NCBI RefSeq assembly: GCF_003096655.1
Contig: NZ_QEKQ01000001.1
Span: 1-64,000 of the forward strand
Direction of reading: 5' to 3'
From: Tamilnaduibacter salinus
GTDB taxonomy: Bacteria > Pseudomonadota > Gammaproteobacteria > Pseudomonadales > Oleiphilaceae
Length of the DNA stretch: 64,000 nt
Positions 1 through 8,497 of this stretch are shown here, piece by piece (the first letter of the stretch is position 1; each line of letters begins with the position of its first letter). Made by a program: the position numbers and the translations under genes. Below the pieces are notes generated by a model, which was given only the letters and a program-made list of their open reading frames with translations, had not been told where the DNA came from and did no database searches.

Positions 1-74
1 GCCTGCCGAATGGCAGGCGCAGGACGTCGGAGCAACGCGACGACGGGCCCGAAGGGCCGAGCGCCGAGAGGCGC
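1..74. repeat. Array of four short GC-rich hairpins left of the insertion sequence
   Basis: Four back-to-back inverted repeats are visible: 1-7 with 12-18 (loop GAAT), 25-29 with 38-42, 46-50 with 54-58 (loop GAA), and 61-65 with 70-74 (loop GAGA, a GNRA-type tetraloop). No convincing gene covers them. The window begins inside or at the edge of the array, so its full extent is unknown. It could be part of a structured RNA, a REP-like repeat cluster or an intergenic terminator remnant. The function is unknown. Confidence 0.45.
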
Positions 75-157
75 GAGCAAAGTAGGTCATCGTCATGACC
101 TGCTCCCCTCTGGCTTAACCGCTCCACGCTTAGTAATGTTCATTACAGAAGAGGACG

Positions 158-427
158 ATGAACATGAAAAAGCGATTCTCGGAAGAGCAGATTATCGGGA
201 TTCTCAAAGAAGCTGAAGCCGGGCTGACGGTCAAAGAACTGTGCCGCAAGCACAACATCTCTGATGCGACCTTCTATACCTGGCGTAAGAAGTACGGCGG
301 ACTGGAGGTGTCCGAGGCACGTCGGCTGAAGGCCATGGAGGACGAGAATGCCCGTTTGAAGAAATTGTTGGCCGAGTCAGCGCTGGATAACGAAGCCCTC
401 AAGGCCGCGCTCAATCGAAAGTACTGA
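158..427 (+). CDS. IS3-family transposase OrfA (HTH protein)
   Basis: This 89-residue protein has an N-terminal helix-turn-helix of the HTH_Tnp_1 type (residues about 8-45, with [23 protein letters not shown]) and then a leucine/charged helix ([18 protein letters not shown]) resembling the IS3 OrfA leucine zipper. In the family it binds the terminal repeats and multimerises the transposase. The gene ends at TGA 425-427. An A_AAG motif at 418-421, just before the stop, could allow the -1 shift that makes the OrfAB transposase. That frameshift is inferred from the family and not demonstrated here. Confidence 0.88.
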   Translation: MNMKKRFSEEQIIGILKEAEAGLTVKELCRKHNISDATFYTWRKKYGGLEVSEARRLKAMEDENARLKKLLAESALDNEALKAALNRKY

Positions 428-450
428 CCGTCGAGAACAAGCGCGAGGCC

Positions 451-1287
451 GTGCGCGCGATGCAGCAGCGAACGTCGATTTCGCAACGCAGGGCCTGTTT
501 CCTCGTCGGGTTATCCCGCGCCTCGTTTCACTATCGCTCCACGGTATCGCAGAGCGACGTGACGCTCTGCGAGCGTATCAGCGCACTGGCTTACGAACGG
601 CGTCGATTCGGTTACCGCCGGGTCCATCAACTGCTTCGCCGGGAGGGCATTCACGTGAACCACAAAAAGGTTTATCGGCTGTACCGCGATGCAGGCCTGG
701 CTGTACCCAAACGCAAGCGCCGCAAAGGCGTTGCGGTGGAGCGACAGCCTTTGGTTCTTCCCGAAGCGGCCAATCAAACCTGGTCGATGGATTTTGTCAT
801 GGATGCGCTGGCGAGTGGCCGGCGTATCAAATGCCTGACCATCGTTGATGACTTCACCAAGGAATGTCTCGACATTCCAGTGGCCAGCGGTATTTGCGGC
901 GACCAGGTCGTTCGTACTCTGGAGGCCATTGCCGCGTTCAGGGGTTACCCTCAAGCGGTCAGAACCGATCAGGGACCGGAGTTTACAGGCAAGGCTCTGG
1001 ATCGGTGGGCTTACGACAACGATGTTGAACTGAAGCTGATTCAGCCCGGTAAGCCCACTCAGAATGGCTACGTCGAAAGCTTTAACGGGAAATTCCGGGA
1101 TGAGTGCCTGAACGAACACTGGTTCCGGGATCTGGCTCATGCCCGTCAGATCATTAGCCAGTGGCGGCGTGACTACAATGAACAGCGACCTCACTCGGCC
1201 TTGAACTACCAGACACCACTGGAGTTCGCTGCTGACTATCGCTGTGGGACGGATGGAACAACGCTAACCGACATTACTAAGCGGTGA
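451..1287 (+). CDS. IS3-family transposase OrfB (DDE integrase)
   Basis: This 278-residue protein carries an N-terminal HTH_21 region and an rve integrase core. The catalytic triad is intact: D114 in WSMDFVMD, D173 in RTDQGPEF and E209 in [10 protein letters not shown], with 35 residues between the last two, the DD(35)E spacing of IS3 enzymes. The frame is -1 relative to orfA and stays open upstream to at least 421, so the active product is probably an OrfAB fusion. The ATG at 451 has no clear ribosome binding site. Nothing suggests inactivation. Confidence 0.9.
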   Translation: MRAMQQRTSISQRRACFLVGLSRASFHYRSTVSQSDVTLCERISALAYERRRFGYRRVHQLLRREGIHVNHKKVYRLYRDAGLAVPKRKRRKGVAVERQPLVLPEAANQTWSMDFVMDALASGRRIKCLTIVDDFTKECLDIPVASGICGDQVVRTLEAIAAFRGYPQAVRTDQGPEFTGKALDRWAYDNDVELKLIQPGKPTQNGYVESFNGKFRDECLNEHWFRDLAHARQIISQWRRDYNEQRPHSALNYQTPLEFAADYRCGTDGTTLTDITKR

Positions 1288-1313
1288 CTGGTTAAACAAT
1301 TGGGGGCAGGTCA

Positions 1314-1610
1314 GCGGCGCCGTTGGGGGTTTTTTATTGGCTGCACGAAAGGGATGATCTACGGGGGTGTGAGCCCCGATGCCCGCCAGGGCAGCCAAAG
1401 CACCGCGTTGGCAGGGGCGAACGCCCGGGGCCTCTGCGCCCCGGGCCGGGTCATCGTCGTCGTGCGCAGCACGACCGGCCTGAACCGCCCGTCAGCCTCT
1501 GAATAACTGACCTAAGGCGACACATCGTTGCCGTGCAAGACACTGCCCCGATAACGGCCCATTAGTGGCCGCCAACGCGAACCTCCCCCTTCGGCCTCCA
1601 CCGCCCCGAT
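1314..1610. other. Gene-free, hairpin-rich region right of the insertion sequence
   Basis: No credible gene lies between the insertion sequence and the holD-like gene. The stretch contains a T-run (1330-1335) and several inverted repeats: 1337-1344 with 1391-1398 (8 bp), 1362-1366 with 1374-1378, 1381-1384 with 1389-1392, 1423-1431 with 1438-1446 (9 bp, nearly all G/C), and 1459-1465 with 1469-1475 (7 bp, extended by 1444-1448 with 1476-1480). With the left-hand array this suggests a structured element interrupted by the IS. I do not recognise a known RNA family. Confidence 0.4.
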
Positions 1611-1614
1611 CCTG

Positions 1615-1620
1615 TATACT
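1615..1620 (+). promoter_or_regulatory. Candidate -10 box for the holD-rimI transcript
   Basis: TATACT lies 29 bases before the holD start codon. No good -35 hexamer is seen 16-18 bases upstream, so the assignment rests on the -10 alone. Confidence 0.35.
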
Positions 1621-1648
1621 TTCATCAAATCCCAGAAAACGGCATGCG

Positions 1649-2413
1649 ATGATCCGGACGGAAGCACAACGTCAGTTCTATTTAACGGCCATGGGTGTTC
1701 GCCCTTGGTATGTCCGGTCGTCTTTGCCTGGGGCAGCGACTTCCCGCGCGCTGGATTTCACCGAACCTGAAGCGGTTACCCCGGCCTCAGCGCCACCCAG
1801 TGGCACGGCCCCGTCGGCTCCTTCAACCAGCGACCGGCGTCGAGTCAATCGATTACGGGATATCCGTCAGACCATGAGTGCAGAGGCTGAGACGGTGGAA
1901 GAGCCTCGCGCGTCGGAGGCGACGGTCGAGCCGCCGGCGTCACCAGAGCCTGCGACCCGGTCGGATCATCCACAGCTGGAGGACATCACCTGCCGCCTTG
2001 GGTTCTGGTGGACGCCGACTTGGTGTCTGGTGAGCCTCCTGTCGGACGAAATCTCGGATGACCTGCAGTCCGGCCTTGCAAGGCGTATTCTCGCTGCTGT
2101 TGAGGACGATGCCCCGGAGGAACGGCTTCTGAGCTGGCCGCCATTCTCCAAACGCTCTGTGGTGCGCAGTGAGGGCGCCGAATTCCGGGCGTTGTTGGTA
2201 TCCCTGTCCGATGCGGCCTGCCAAGGGCGCCGCCTGTTAGTGCTTGGGCTGGAGGAAGAACAAACCGCTCACGCCAACGCGATACGGGAGGTGTTAGTCC
2301 CAGAAGAAGCCGTGTCCGTGTCAGGGCCTGCGTTGTCAGAAATGGCCGCCAACCCGGAAGGAAAGCGGGCCCTCTGGCGGCGTTTGCGTGAGGTCTGCAG
2401 GGTGTCGGCATGA
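1649..2413 (+). CDS. holD: HolD-like protein (DNA polymerase III psi subunit family), enlarged
   Basis: Psi links the clamp loader to chi and SSB. Evidence is partly positional: the gene overlaps rimI by 4 bp, as holD precedes rimI in enterobacteria. The N-terminus (YLTAMGVRPWYVRS) resembles the chi-binding peptide of psi, and the C-terminus (GPALSEMAANPEGKRALWRRLREV) matches the pattern of the E. coli psi C-terminus. At 254 residues it is nearly twice the length of E. coli psi. The extra length is a Pro/Ala/Glu-rich, probably disordered linker at about residues 25-110. ATG 1649 is preferred over start codons further upstream because it begins the conserved peptide. The broad family is likely; the exact function is inferred. 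Confidence 0.62.
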   Translation: MIRTEAQRQFYLTAMGVRPWYVRSSLPGAATSRALDFTEPEAVTPASAPPSGTAPSAPSTSDRRRVNRLRDIRQTMSAEAETVEEPRASEATVEPPASPEPATRSDHPQLEDITCRLGFWWTPTWCLVSLLSDEISDDLQSGLARRILAAVEDDAPEERLLSWPPFSKRSVVRSEGAEFRALLVSLSDAACQGRRLLVLGLEEEQTAHANAIREVLVPEEAVSVSGPALSEMAANPEGKRALWRRLREVCRVSA

Positions 2414-2913
2414 GTTCGGGAACGTCGGTCTATCAGGCAGTCGCGTCTGCCGGTGACCAGGTCCGGTCGCTATCGGATCAGGATTTGCCTGCCATGGTCG
2501 CGATCGAACGGGCCAGTTACCGCCGTCCCTGGGCCGAGTCCATTTTCCGGGATTGTTTTCGCCCGGACTACCAGTTGTGGGGTGTCGAGAGCGACGGGAG
2601 GCTGCGTGGATACGCTGTTGTGGCGTGTCTGTTCGACGAAGCCCATCTGCTCAACCTGTGTCTGCATCCGGACGACCGGCGCCGGGGAATCGGTCGCTGC
2701 CTGCTTCGCCATGCTATTAAGGCGGCATTTGATGCCGGTATGGCCCGGATGATTCTGGAAGTCCGTCGGTCGAATATTGGTGCCCAGCATCTCTACGAGT
2801 CGGAGGGGTTTCTCCGGATCGGTGAGCGCCCCGGGTACTACCCGGACGTTCCTGAGCGTGAAGACGCTGTGGTGCTCTCACTGGAGGCGCCCGGGAGTCG
2901 CGACCGGCGTTAG
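2410..2913 (+). CDS. rimI: Ribosomal protein S18-alanine N-acetyltransferase
   Basis: A GNAT acetyltransferase of 167 residues, about 18 longer than E. coli RimI at the N-terminus. The acetyl-CoA pyrophosphate-binding motif RRGIGR is at residues 91-96. The EVRRSN..A..LYE segment (residues 117-130) carries the glutamate and tyrosine typical of RimI. The family acetylates the N-terminal alanine of ribosomal protein bS18 in the cytoplasm. The start codon overlaps the stop of the holD-like gene (ATGA), implying translational coupling. The short, neighbour-supported assignment is solid, although GNAT substrate specificity cannot be read from sequence alone. Confidence 0.88.
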   Translation: MSSGTSVYQAVASAGDQVRSLSDQDLPAMVAIERASYRRPWAESIFRDCFRPDYQLWGVESDGRLRGYAVVACLFDEAHLLNLCLHPDDRRRGIGRCLLRHAIKAAFDAGMARMILEVRRSNIGAQHLYESEGFLRIGERPGYYPDVPEREDAVVLSLEAPGSRDRR

Positions 2914-3028
2914 TGGGCGTCCGGTCCGGTGCGGATTGTTACCGGCGGGTCAATCGGTGAAAATGGGCGCCTTTTCGCATTCAACCGGCCGCCGGAGTCC
3001 GGTCGGCCGACGCCGAGACGGGAGTGTC

Positions 3029-4615
3029 ATGTCCAACGAGCAGAATCGCGCGGAAGTGGATAAGCGCCGTACCTTTGCCATTATCTCGCACCCGGATGCG
3101 GGTAAGACGACGATTACCGAGAAAGTCCTGCTATATGGCGAGGCGATCCAGAAAGCCGGCACGATCAAGGGTAAGAAGTCCGGCCAGCATGCCAAGTCGG
3201 ACTGGATGGAGATGGAAAAGCAACGCGGTATCTCCGTGACGACGTCGGTGATGCAGTTCCCGTATGGTGACAGCCTGGTGAATCTGCTGGATACGCCTGG
3301 TCACGCGGACTTCTCCGAAGACACCTACCGGACTCTGACGGCGGTGGACTCGTGCCTGATGGTGATCGACGCGGCGAAAGGCGTGGAGGAGCGAACCATC
3401 AAGCTGATGGATGTGACGCGACTGCGGGACACCCCGATCCTCACGTTCATGAACAAGCTGGATCGCGATGTCCGCGACCCGGTGGAGTTGATGGACGAGG
3501 TTGAAGAGGTGCTCAAAATCGCCTGTGCCCCGATCACCTGGCCCATCGGTATGGGGAAACAGTTCCAGGGGGTCTACCACCTCCTGCGTGACGAGGTCAT
3601 TCTGTACCAGAGCGGGCAGGGGCATACGATTCAAGACACCCGCACCATTAAGGGACTGGATAATCCGGAGCTGGATGAGGCCATCGGCCACTACGCGCAG
3701 GACTTGCGTGAGGAGATTGAACTGGTTCAGGGGGCCTCCCACGAATTCGACCTCGACGCCTTCCTGAAAGGGGAGCTGACCCCCGTCTACTTTGGCACGG
3801 CGCTGGGCAACTTCGGTGTCGACCACATGCTGGATGGCCTGGTGGAGTGGGCGCCGACGCCGCAGCCGCGGGAAACCGACAAACGCCTTGTGGAGCCCAC
3901 GGATGAGGGCTTCTCCGGATTTGTCTTCAAGATCCAGGCGAACATGGACCCCCAGCACCGCGACCGGGTGGCGTTTCTGCGTATCGTCTCCGGACGCTAC
4001 CGTCAGGGCATGAAGGCTCGCCATGTGCGGATCGGCAAAGACGTTCGGTTCTCCGACGCCCTGACCTTTATGGCCGGGGACCGGGATCACGCCGAGGATG
4101 CCTGGCCGGGTGACATCATCGGCCTGCACAACCACGGCACCATTCAGCTTGGCGACACGTTTACCGCCGGCGAAGACATGAAGTTCACCGGCATTCCCAA
4201 CTTCGCACCGGAGCTGTTCCGGCGTATTCAGCTCAAGGACCCGCTCAAGGCCAAGCAGCTGCATAAGGGCCTGATTCAGCTCTCCGAAGAGGGCGCGGTG
4301 CAGGTCTTCCGGCCTCTCAATAACAACGACTTGATCGTCGGCGCCGTCGGGGTTCTGCAGTTCGATGTGGTCGTCAGCCGTCTGAAAACCGAATACAAGG
4401 TGGATGCCGCTTACGAGCCAATCAATGTCGCGACGGCCCGCTGGATCCACTGCGACGATCCCAAGACGCTGGAGCAGTTCCAGAACAAGGCACAGGAGAA
4501 CCTCGCCTGGGATGGCAGTGACCACCTGACCTACATTGCGCCGACCATGGTGAATCTTCAACTGGCCCAGGAGCGCCACCCGGACGTGACGTTCCGAAAA
4601 ACACGGGAACACTAG
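3029..4615 (+). CDS. prfC: Peptide chain release factor 3
   Basis: A 528-residue translational GTPase, almost exactly the length of E. coli RF3. GTPase motifs are complete: G1 [10 protein letters not shown]3 DTPGHADF and G4 NKLD, followed by the RF3-type domains II and III. RF3 recycles RF1/RF2 from the ribosome after peptide release. Although the frame is open far upstream, ATG 3029 is preferred because the conserved protein begins there and GGGAG precedes it. In enterobacteria yjjG lies between rimI and prfC; it is absent here, and a 115-base spacer separates the two genes. Confidence 0.96.
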   Translation: MSNEQNRAEVDKRRTFAIISHPDAGKTTITEKVLLYGEAIQKAGTIKGKKSGQHAKSDWMEMEKQRGISVTTSVMQFPYGDSLVNLLDTPGHADFSEDTYRTLTAVDSCLMVIDAAKGVEERTIKLMDVTRLRDTPILTFMNKLDRDVRDPVELMDEVEEVLKIACAPITWPIGMGKQFQGVYHLLRDEVILYQSGQGHTIQDTRTIKGLDNPELDEAIGHYAQDLREEIELVQGASHEFDLDAFLKGELTPVYFGTALGNFGVDHMLDGLVEWAPTPQPRETDKRLVEPTDEGFSGFVFKIQANMDPQHRDRVAFLRIVSGRYRQGMKARHVRIGKDVRFSDALTFMAGDRDHAEDAWPGDIIGLHNHGTIQLGDTFTAGEDMKFTGIPNFAPELFRRIQLKDPLKAKQLHKGLIQLSEEGAVQVFRPLNNNDLIVGAVGVLQFDVVVSRLKTEYKVDAAYEPINVATARWIHCDDPKTLEQFQNKAQENLAWDGSDHLTYIAPTMVNLQLAQERHPDVTFRKTREH

Positions 4616-4647
4616 GAGTCTGGGCACACCGTTACCGCGGAGGGGCC

Positions 4648-5406
4648 ATGCTCACTGATGCCCATTGTCATTTCGACATGCCGGCTTTCGACGGTCGGCG
4701 CGAAGAGATTCTGGCCGAGTGCGAACGAGTGGGGGTTGGCCATCTGGTGATCCCCGGCGTGCGTGCCCCGGACTGGGGGCGGATCCGCCATCTGACGGTG
4801 ACGGATGGGCGTCTTTCGCCGTGCTATGGCATTCACCCCTGGTTTGTCCGCGAGCATGGTCATGACGATCTGGATCGTCTCCGGGAGTGGCTGATCCGTG
4901 AGCGTCCGCTGGCTTTGGGGGAGTGTGGGCTGGATCGTCTCCACGGGGATCTCGACGAGCAGATGCCCTGGTTCGAGTCTCAGGTCTGCCTGGCTCAGGA
5001 ATTGGACCTGCCGCTGGTCATACACTCGGTGCGGACTCATGATGAGGTTGGCGTCGTGCTTCGACGTCATCGTCCGGACATTCCCGTACTCGTTCATGGG
5101 TTTTCCGGCAGTCCCGAGCAGGCGCAATCCCTTGTGCAGTCCGGCGTCTGGCTGGGTATTGGCGGTGTCGTGACCTATGAGCGTGCCCGGAAAACCCGGC
5201 GGGCGGTGGCGACGGCCCCGCTTGAGGCGCTGGTGCTGGAGACGGATGCGCCCGACATGCCGCCCGCTGGCGTGGCGAAGGGCGGTAACCGACCAGACTA
5301 TCTGCCTCGGGTGCTTGCGGCGTTGACAGAGTTGCGACCGGAGCCGGCGGATGTCATCTGCGAGCAGCTGGTCCATAACGTCGCTCGTCTCTATGGCTGG
5401 GAGTAA
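4648..5406 (+). CDS. TatD-family metal-dependent hydrolase (YjjV type)
   Basis: A 252-residue TIM-barrel amidohydrolase. Metal ligands are visible: H6 and H8 in DAHCHFD, E92 in GECGLD, H126, H150 and D200 in ETDAPDMPP. TatD-family proteins act as 3'-5' DNases or quality-control hydrolases. The shorter GECGLD/DAPDMPP signatures and the position next to prfC point to the YjjV branch. It sits 32 bases after prfC in the same direction, so it may be co-transcribed. The exact substrate is unknown. Confidence 0.88.
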   Translation: MLTDAHCHFDMPAFDGRREEILAECERVGVGHLVIPGVRAPDWGRIRHLTVTDGRLSPCYGIHPWFVREHGHDDLDRLREWLIRERPLALGECGLDRLHGDLDEQMPWFESQVCLAQELDLPLVIHSVRTHDEVGVVLRRHRPDIPVLVHGFSGSPEQAQSLVQSGVWLGIGGVVTYERARKTRRAVATAPLEALVLETDAPDMPPAGVAKGGNRPDYLPRVLAALTELRPEPADVICEQLVHNVARLYGWE

Positions 5407-5427
5407 CCGACGAGGGGCAGGACGGGG

Positions 5428-5456
5428 TTGGCATTGCAGGCCGCTTTCAGTATACT
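5428..5456 (+). promoter_or_regulatory. Promoter of rplM-rpsI
   Basis: TTGGCA (5428-5433) and TATACT (5451-5456) are separated by exactly 17 bases, close to the sigma-70 consensus. The predicted start near 5463 gives a leader of about 137 bases before rplM. Confidence 0.72.
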
Positions 5457-5533
5457 TCGCGCCCTGGCTTTTCAAGGCATCCCGCTGTCTCAGCCCCGAA
5501 CAGCGTGAGGCCACCAAATCGGGAAAAGATCAT

Positions 5534-5557
5534 CGCCACCGGTTAAACGGTATGGCG
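5534..5557 (+). promoter_or_regulatory. Stem-loop in the rplM leader
   Basis: CGCCACCG pairs with CGG-TA-TGGCG around a GTTAAA loop. It lies in the long untranslated leader of rplM, where ribosomal protein operons often carry an autoregulatory binding site. A role in L13 control is a guess from position. Confidence 0.3.
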
Positions 5558-5599
5558 GCGGTCTTTAACGTTCGTTTATAGCGTTACAGGGCGGAATCC

Positions 5600-6028
5600 A
5601 TGAAAACTCTGAGTGCGAAACCAGAAACCGTCACGCGTGACTGGTATGTTGTCGACGCAGCCGGCAAGACGCTGGGCCGTCTGTCAACTGAAATCGCCCG
5701 TCGTCTGCGGGGCAAGCACAAGCCGGAATTCACGCCGCATGTGGACACCGGTGATTACATCGTCGTTATCAATGCCGGTCAGGTTCGGGTTACGGGCAAC
5801 AAGTCGACGGACAAGAACTACTACCACCACACCGGTTTTCCCGGCGGTATCCGCTCGATCAACTTTGAGGAGCTGATCGAGAAGGCTCCGGAGCGGGTAA
5901 TTGAACATTCGGTGAAGGGCATGCTGCCGAAAGGCCGTCTGGGCCGTGCCATGCTCAAGAAGCTGAAAGTATACGGTGGCGCTGAGCATCCTCACGCGGC
6001 GCAGCAGCCCAAAGAACTGGACATCTGA
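5600..6028 (+). CDS. rplM: 50S ribosomal protein L13 (uL13)
   Basis: The protein is 142 residues, the same as E. coli L13. It has the typical start ([26 protein letters not shown]) and the conserved [32 protein letters not shown] region near the C-terminus. It binds 23S rRNA early in large-subunit assembly. It is preceded by a consensus promoter and a structured leader, and followed 12 bases later by rpsI, the universal bacterial pair. Confidence 0.98.
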   Translation: MKTLSAKPETVTRDWYVVDAAGKTLGRLSTEIARRLRGKHKPEFTPHVDTGDYIVVINAGQVRVTGNKSTDKNYYHHTGFPGGIRSINFEELIEKAPERVIEHSVKGMLPKGRLGRAMLKKLKVYGGAEHPHAAQQPKELDI

Positions 6029-6040
6029 CGGAAGGCGATT

Positions 6041-6433
6041 ATGTCTGTAGCACAAAATTACGGTACGGGCCGCCGCAAGAACTCCACGGCTCGGGTATTC
6101 ATCAAGCCGGGTAGCGGCGAGATCACGATCAATGATCGGCCCATCGAAGATTTCTTCGGTCGCGACACGCTGCGGATGATTGTCCGTCAGCCGCTCGAGG
6201 TCACGGACTCGATGGACCGGTTTGATATTCGCATCACCGTCGAGGGTGGTGGCAGCAGCGGCCAGGCCGGCGCGATTCGTCACGGTCTGAGTCGCGCACT
6301 GATCGACTATGATGAAACGCTGCGTCCGCCGCTGCGTCAGGCAGGGTACGTCACGCGTGACGCTCGTGCCGTCGAGCGGAAAAAGATCGGTCTGCGCAAG
6401 GCGCGGAAGCGTCCGCAGTACTCCAAGCGTTAA
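6041..6433 (+). CDS. rpsI: 30S ribosomal protein S9 (uS9)
   Basis: The protein is 130 residues, as in E. coli. The [20 protein letters not shown] opening and the basic tail [18 protein letters not shown] are diagnostic. The arginine-rich tail reaches the ribosomal P site. It is the second gene of the rplM-rpsI operon, and an intrinsic terminator follows at once. Confidence 0.98.
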   Translation: MSVAQNYGTGRRKNSTARVFIKPGSGEITINDRPIEDFFGRDTLRMIVRQPLEVTDSMDRFDIRITVEGGGSSGQAGAIRHGLSRALIDYDETLRPPLRQAGYVTRDARAVERKKIGLRKARKRPQYSKR

Positions 6434-6457
6434 TCCGGATCTCAGGAACGCTGAAAG

Positions 6458-6481
6458 CCCGGCTACGGCCGGGTTTTTTTG
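6458..6481 (+). terminator. Rho-independent terminator of rplM-rpsI
   Basis: CCCGGC (6458-6463) pairs with GCCGGG (6468-6473) around loop TACG and is followed by at least seven T residues. Confidence 0.85.
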
Positions 6482-6549
6482 TGTCTGTTGAAACGCCCGC
6501 GGGGCGCGCCCGATCGCGTCGGAGGTGCTCAGTGACGCCGGTTGCCGAC

Positions 6550-6578
6550 TTGTAAGGTGCAGGCAATTTCATTACCAT
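6550..6578 (+). promoter_or_regulatory. Candidate promoter of petABC
   Basis: TTGTAA (6550-6555) and TACCAT (6573-6578) are 17 bases apart, each matching four of six consensus positions. They lie between the rpsI terminator and petA, where a new promoter is required. Confidence 0.4.
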
Positions 6579-6668
6579 TTTCGCGTCTTTCTGTGGGTTG
6601 TGAAGTCCTTATTGATGTGTGGCGGCCCGCGTGCGTTGCCCCGCATTGCCTGATGGGAGAAAACCATA

Positions 6669-7265
6669 ATGAATAATGGCGACGTGAACCGGAGCCGACG
6701 CCGTTTCCTGATCGGAGCGACCTCCGTGGTGGGCGGTGTGGGCGTTGTTGGCGCCGCTGTGCCGTTTGTGGCGTCCTGGAACCCCAGCGCCAAAGCGGAA
6801 GCAGCGGGGGCGCCGGTGTCGGTCAATATCAGTAAGCTTGAGCCGGGCCAGCAGATCACCGTCAGTTGGCGGGGGAAACCGGTCTGGGTCGTCAAGCGCA
6901 CGGATGAAATGCTGGGCCACATCAAGGAGCTCAGCGATACCGTCAAGGACCCGGAATCGGTTGAGGGCGGAATGCAACCCGCCTATATTGAAGGACCGTT
7001 CCGTGCCGTGCGTCCGGAGATCGCCGTTCTGGTCGGCATTTGCACGCACCTTGGCTGTGTACCAAGCTATCGTCCGGAGATTGCCCCGGATGATCTGGGC
7101 GAGGACTGGATTGGCGGTTTCTTCTGCCCCTGTCACGGCTCACGCTATGATTTGGCGGGGCGGGTCTATCCCAGTCAGCCGGCGCCTTTGAATCTGGAGG
7201 TGCCTCCCCATCGTTTTGATGATGATGTGACTCTCACAGTCGGTCTGGATCCGGAGGCGGCATAA
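6669..7265 (+). CDS. petA: Ubiquinol-cytochrome c reductase, Rieske iron-sulfur subunit
   Basis: A 198-residue Rieske protein of the cytochrome bc1 complex. A Tat signal-anchor (SRRRFLIG at residues 9-16, then a hydrophobic stretch to about 35) places the cluster domain on the periplasmic side. The 2Fe-2S ligands are C125 and H127 in CTHLGC and C153 and H156 in CPCHGS, with C130 and C155 forming the usual disulfide pair. It moves electrons from ubiquinol to cytochrome c1. GGGAGAA precedes the start. Its stop overlaps the petB start region by one base, implying tight coupling. Confidence 0.97.
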   Translation: MNNGDVNRSRRRFLIGATSVVGGVGVVGAAVPFVASWNPSAKAEAAGAPVSVNISKLEPGQQITVSWRGKPVWVVKRTDEMLGHIKELSDTVKDPESVEGGMQPAYIEGPFRAVRPEIAVLVGICTHLGCVPSYRPEIAPDDLGEDWIGGFFCPCHGSRYDLAGRVYPSQPAPLNLEVPPHRFDDDVTLTVGLDPEAA

Positions 7266-8497
7266 TGCAAAAACTGATTCAGTGGATTGACGACCGACTG
7301 CCGATCGTCGAGGCGTACAACAAACACCTTGGCCAGTACTACGCGCCGAAGAACTTCAACATCTGGTATTTCTTCGGATCGTTGGCGATGCTGGTGCTTG
7401 TGAACCAGCTGGTGACCGGCATCTGGCTCACGATGAGCTACACGCCAACCGATGCGGGCGCCTTTGCGTCGGTCGAGTACATCATGCGTGATGTGGAGTG
7501 GGGCTGGCTGCTTCGCTACCTGCACTCCACCGGCGCGTCCGCCTTCTTCGTGGTGGTTTACCTCCACATGTTCCGTGGCCTGATGTATGGCTCCTACCAG
7601 AAGCCACGCGAGCTGATCTGGCTCTTCGGTATGCTGATCTACCTGATCCTCATGGCGGAAGCCTTTATGGGTTACCTGTTGCCGTGGGGGCAGATGTCCT
7701 ACTGGGGGGCCCAGGTGATCGTCAACCTGTTCGGTGCGATCCCGGTCATCGGTGAAGAGCTCTCGCTGTGGATTCGTGGTGATTACCTCATCTCCGGTAT
7801 CACGCTGAACCGCTTCTTTGCGCTTCATGTGATTGCGCTCCCGCTGGTGCTGATCGGTCTGGTGGTGCTGCATATCCTGGCGCTGCACGAAGTGGGTTCC
7901 AATAACCCCGACGGGATCGACATCAAGAAGAACAAGGATGAAAACGGTGTTCCGAAAGACGGTATCCCGTTCCATCCGTACTATACAGTCCACGACCTGA
8001 TGGGCGTGGGGGTTTTCCTGTTTGTGTTCTCGATCGTGGTGTTCTTCTTCCCGGAAATGGGTGGTCTGTTCATTGAGAAGCCGAACTTTGAACCGTCCGA
8101 CCCGCTGAAGACTCCGGAACACATTGCGCCCGTCTGGTACTTCACGCCGTTCTACGCCATGTTGCGTGCCGTGACGGTCGACTTCCTCGGACTGCCGGCG
8201 AAGTTCTGGGGGGTTGTTGTCATGGGCGGCGCCATTGCCATTCTCTTCGTTCTGCCATGGCTGGACCGGAGCCCGGTTCGCTCCATGCGTTACAAGGGCT
8301 GGCTGAGCAAGATTGCGCTGGCTGTACTGGCGATCAGCTTCATTATTCTCGGCTATCTCGGGATCAAGCCGGCGACGCCGACGCGTACCGCTGTGGCCCA
8401 GGTGTTGACCGTACTGTACTTCCTGTACTTCCTGCTGATGCCGTTCTATACGCGCCTGGAGAAAACAAAACCGGTTCCGGAAAGGGTGACAGGCTGA
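7265..8497 (+). CDS. petB: Ubiquinol-cytochrome c reductase, cytochrome b subunit
   Basis: A 410-residue multi-pass membrane protein with eight predicted helices. The four haem-ligand histidines are visible in the pairs LLRYLHSTGAS...YLHMFRG and FFALHVIALP...VLHILALHEVG. The Qo-site tetrapeptide is PVWY (residues 289-292) instead of the PEWY best known from mitochondria and alphaproteobacteria; PVWY variants are known from some beta- and gammaproteobacteria. It oxidises ubiquinol at Qo and reduces quinone at Qi. The start shares one base with the petA stop codon, and the gene overlaps petC by one base. Confidence 0.97.
   Translation: MQKLIQWIDDRLPIVEAYNKHLGQYYAPKNFNIWYFFGSLAMLVLVNQLVTGIWLTMSYTPTDAGAFASVEYIMRDVEWGWLLRYLHSTGASAFFVVVYLHMFRGLMYGSYQKPRELIWLFGMLIYLILMAEAFMGYLLPWGQMSYWGAQVIVNLFGAIPVIGEELSLWIRGDYLISGITLNRFFALHVIALPLVLIGLVVLHILALHEVGSNNPDGIDIKKNKDENGVPKDGIPFHPYYTVHDLMGVGVFLFVFSIVVFFFPEMGGLFIEKPNFEPSDPLKTPEHIAPVWYFTPFYAMLRAVTVDFLGLPAKFWGVVVMGGAIAILFVLPWLDRSPVRSMRYKGWLSKIALAVLAISFIILGYLGIKPATPTRTAVAQVLTVLYFLYFLLMPFYTRLEKTKPVPERVTG

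Larger units (their letters stand above)
96..1313 (+). mobile_element. IS3-family insertion sequence, IS407-like group
   Basis: The element is bounded by imperfect terminal inverted repeats at 96-139 and 1271-1313. Both begin TGACCTGC and share an inner identical block CGCTTAGTAATGT (127-139 and the complement of 1271-1283), with one indel between the ends. It encodes an HTH protein (orfA) followed in the -1 frame by a DDE integrase (orfB), the usual IS3 layout, and its length of about 1.2 kb fits the IS407 group. The orfB stop codon lies inside the right repeat. The four bases outside each end (GTCA left, GCGG right) do not match, so the expected target duplication is missing. The element looks structurally intact. 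Confidence 0.9.

Noticed and set aside
511-1194. A 227-codon open frame antisense to the IS transposase
   Set aside because: It is a shadow of orfB; no domain or start signal supports it.
158-1287. Defence or resistance cargo on the insertion sequence
   Set aside because: Only the two transposase frames fit between the terminal repeats.
1362-1480. Group II intron or CRISPR-like element
   Set aside because: GTGTGAG at about 1367 resembles a group II 5' end, but no domain V, no reverse transcriptase and no regular repeat-spacer pattern is present.
1300-1506. A 68-codon open frame right of the IS
   Set aside because: It starts inside the right terminal repeat and runs through the hairpins; no ribosome binding site or protein-like pattern is seen.
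3131-4627. A 498-codon open frame antisense to prfC
   Set aside because: It mirrors RF3 codon structure, has no ribosome binding site and no family features.
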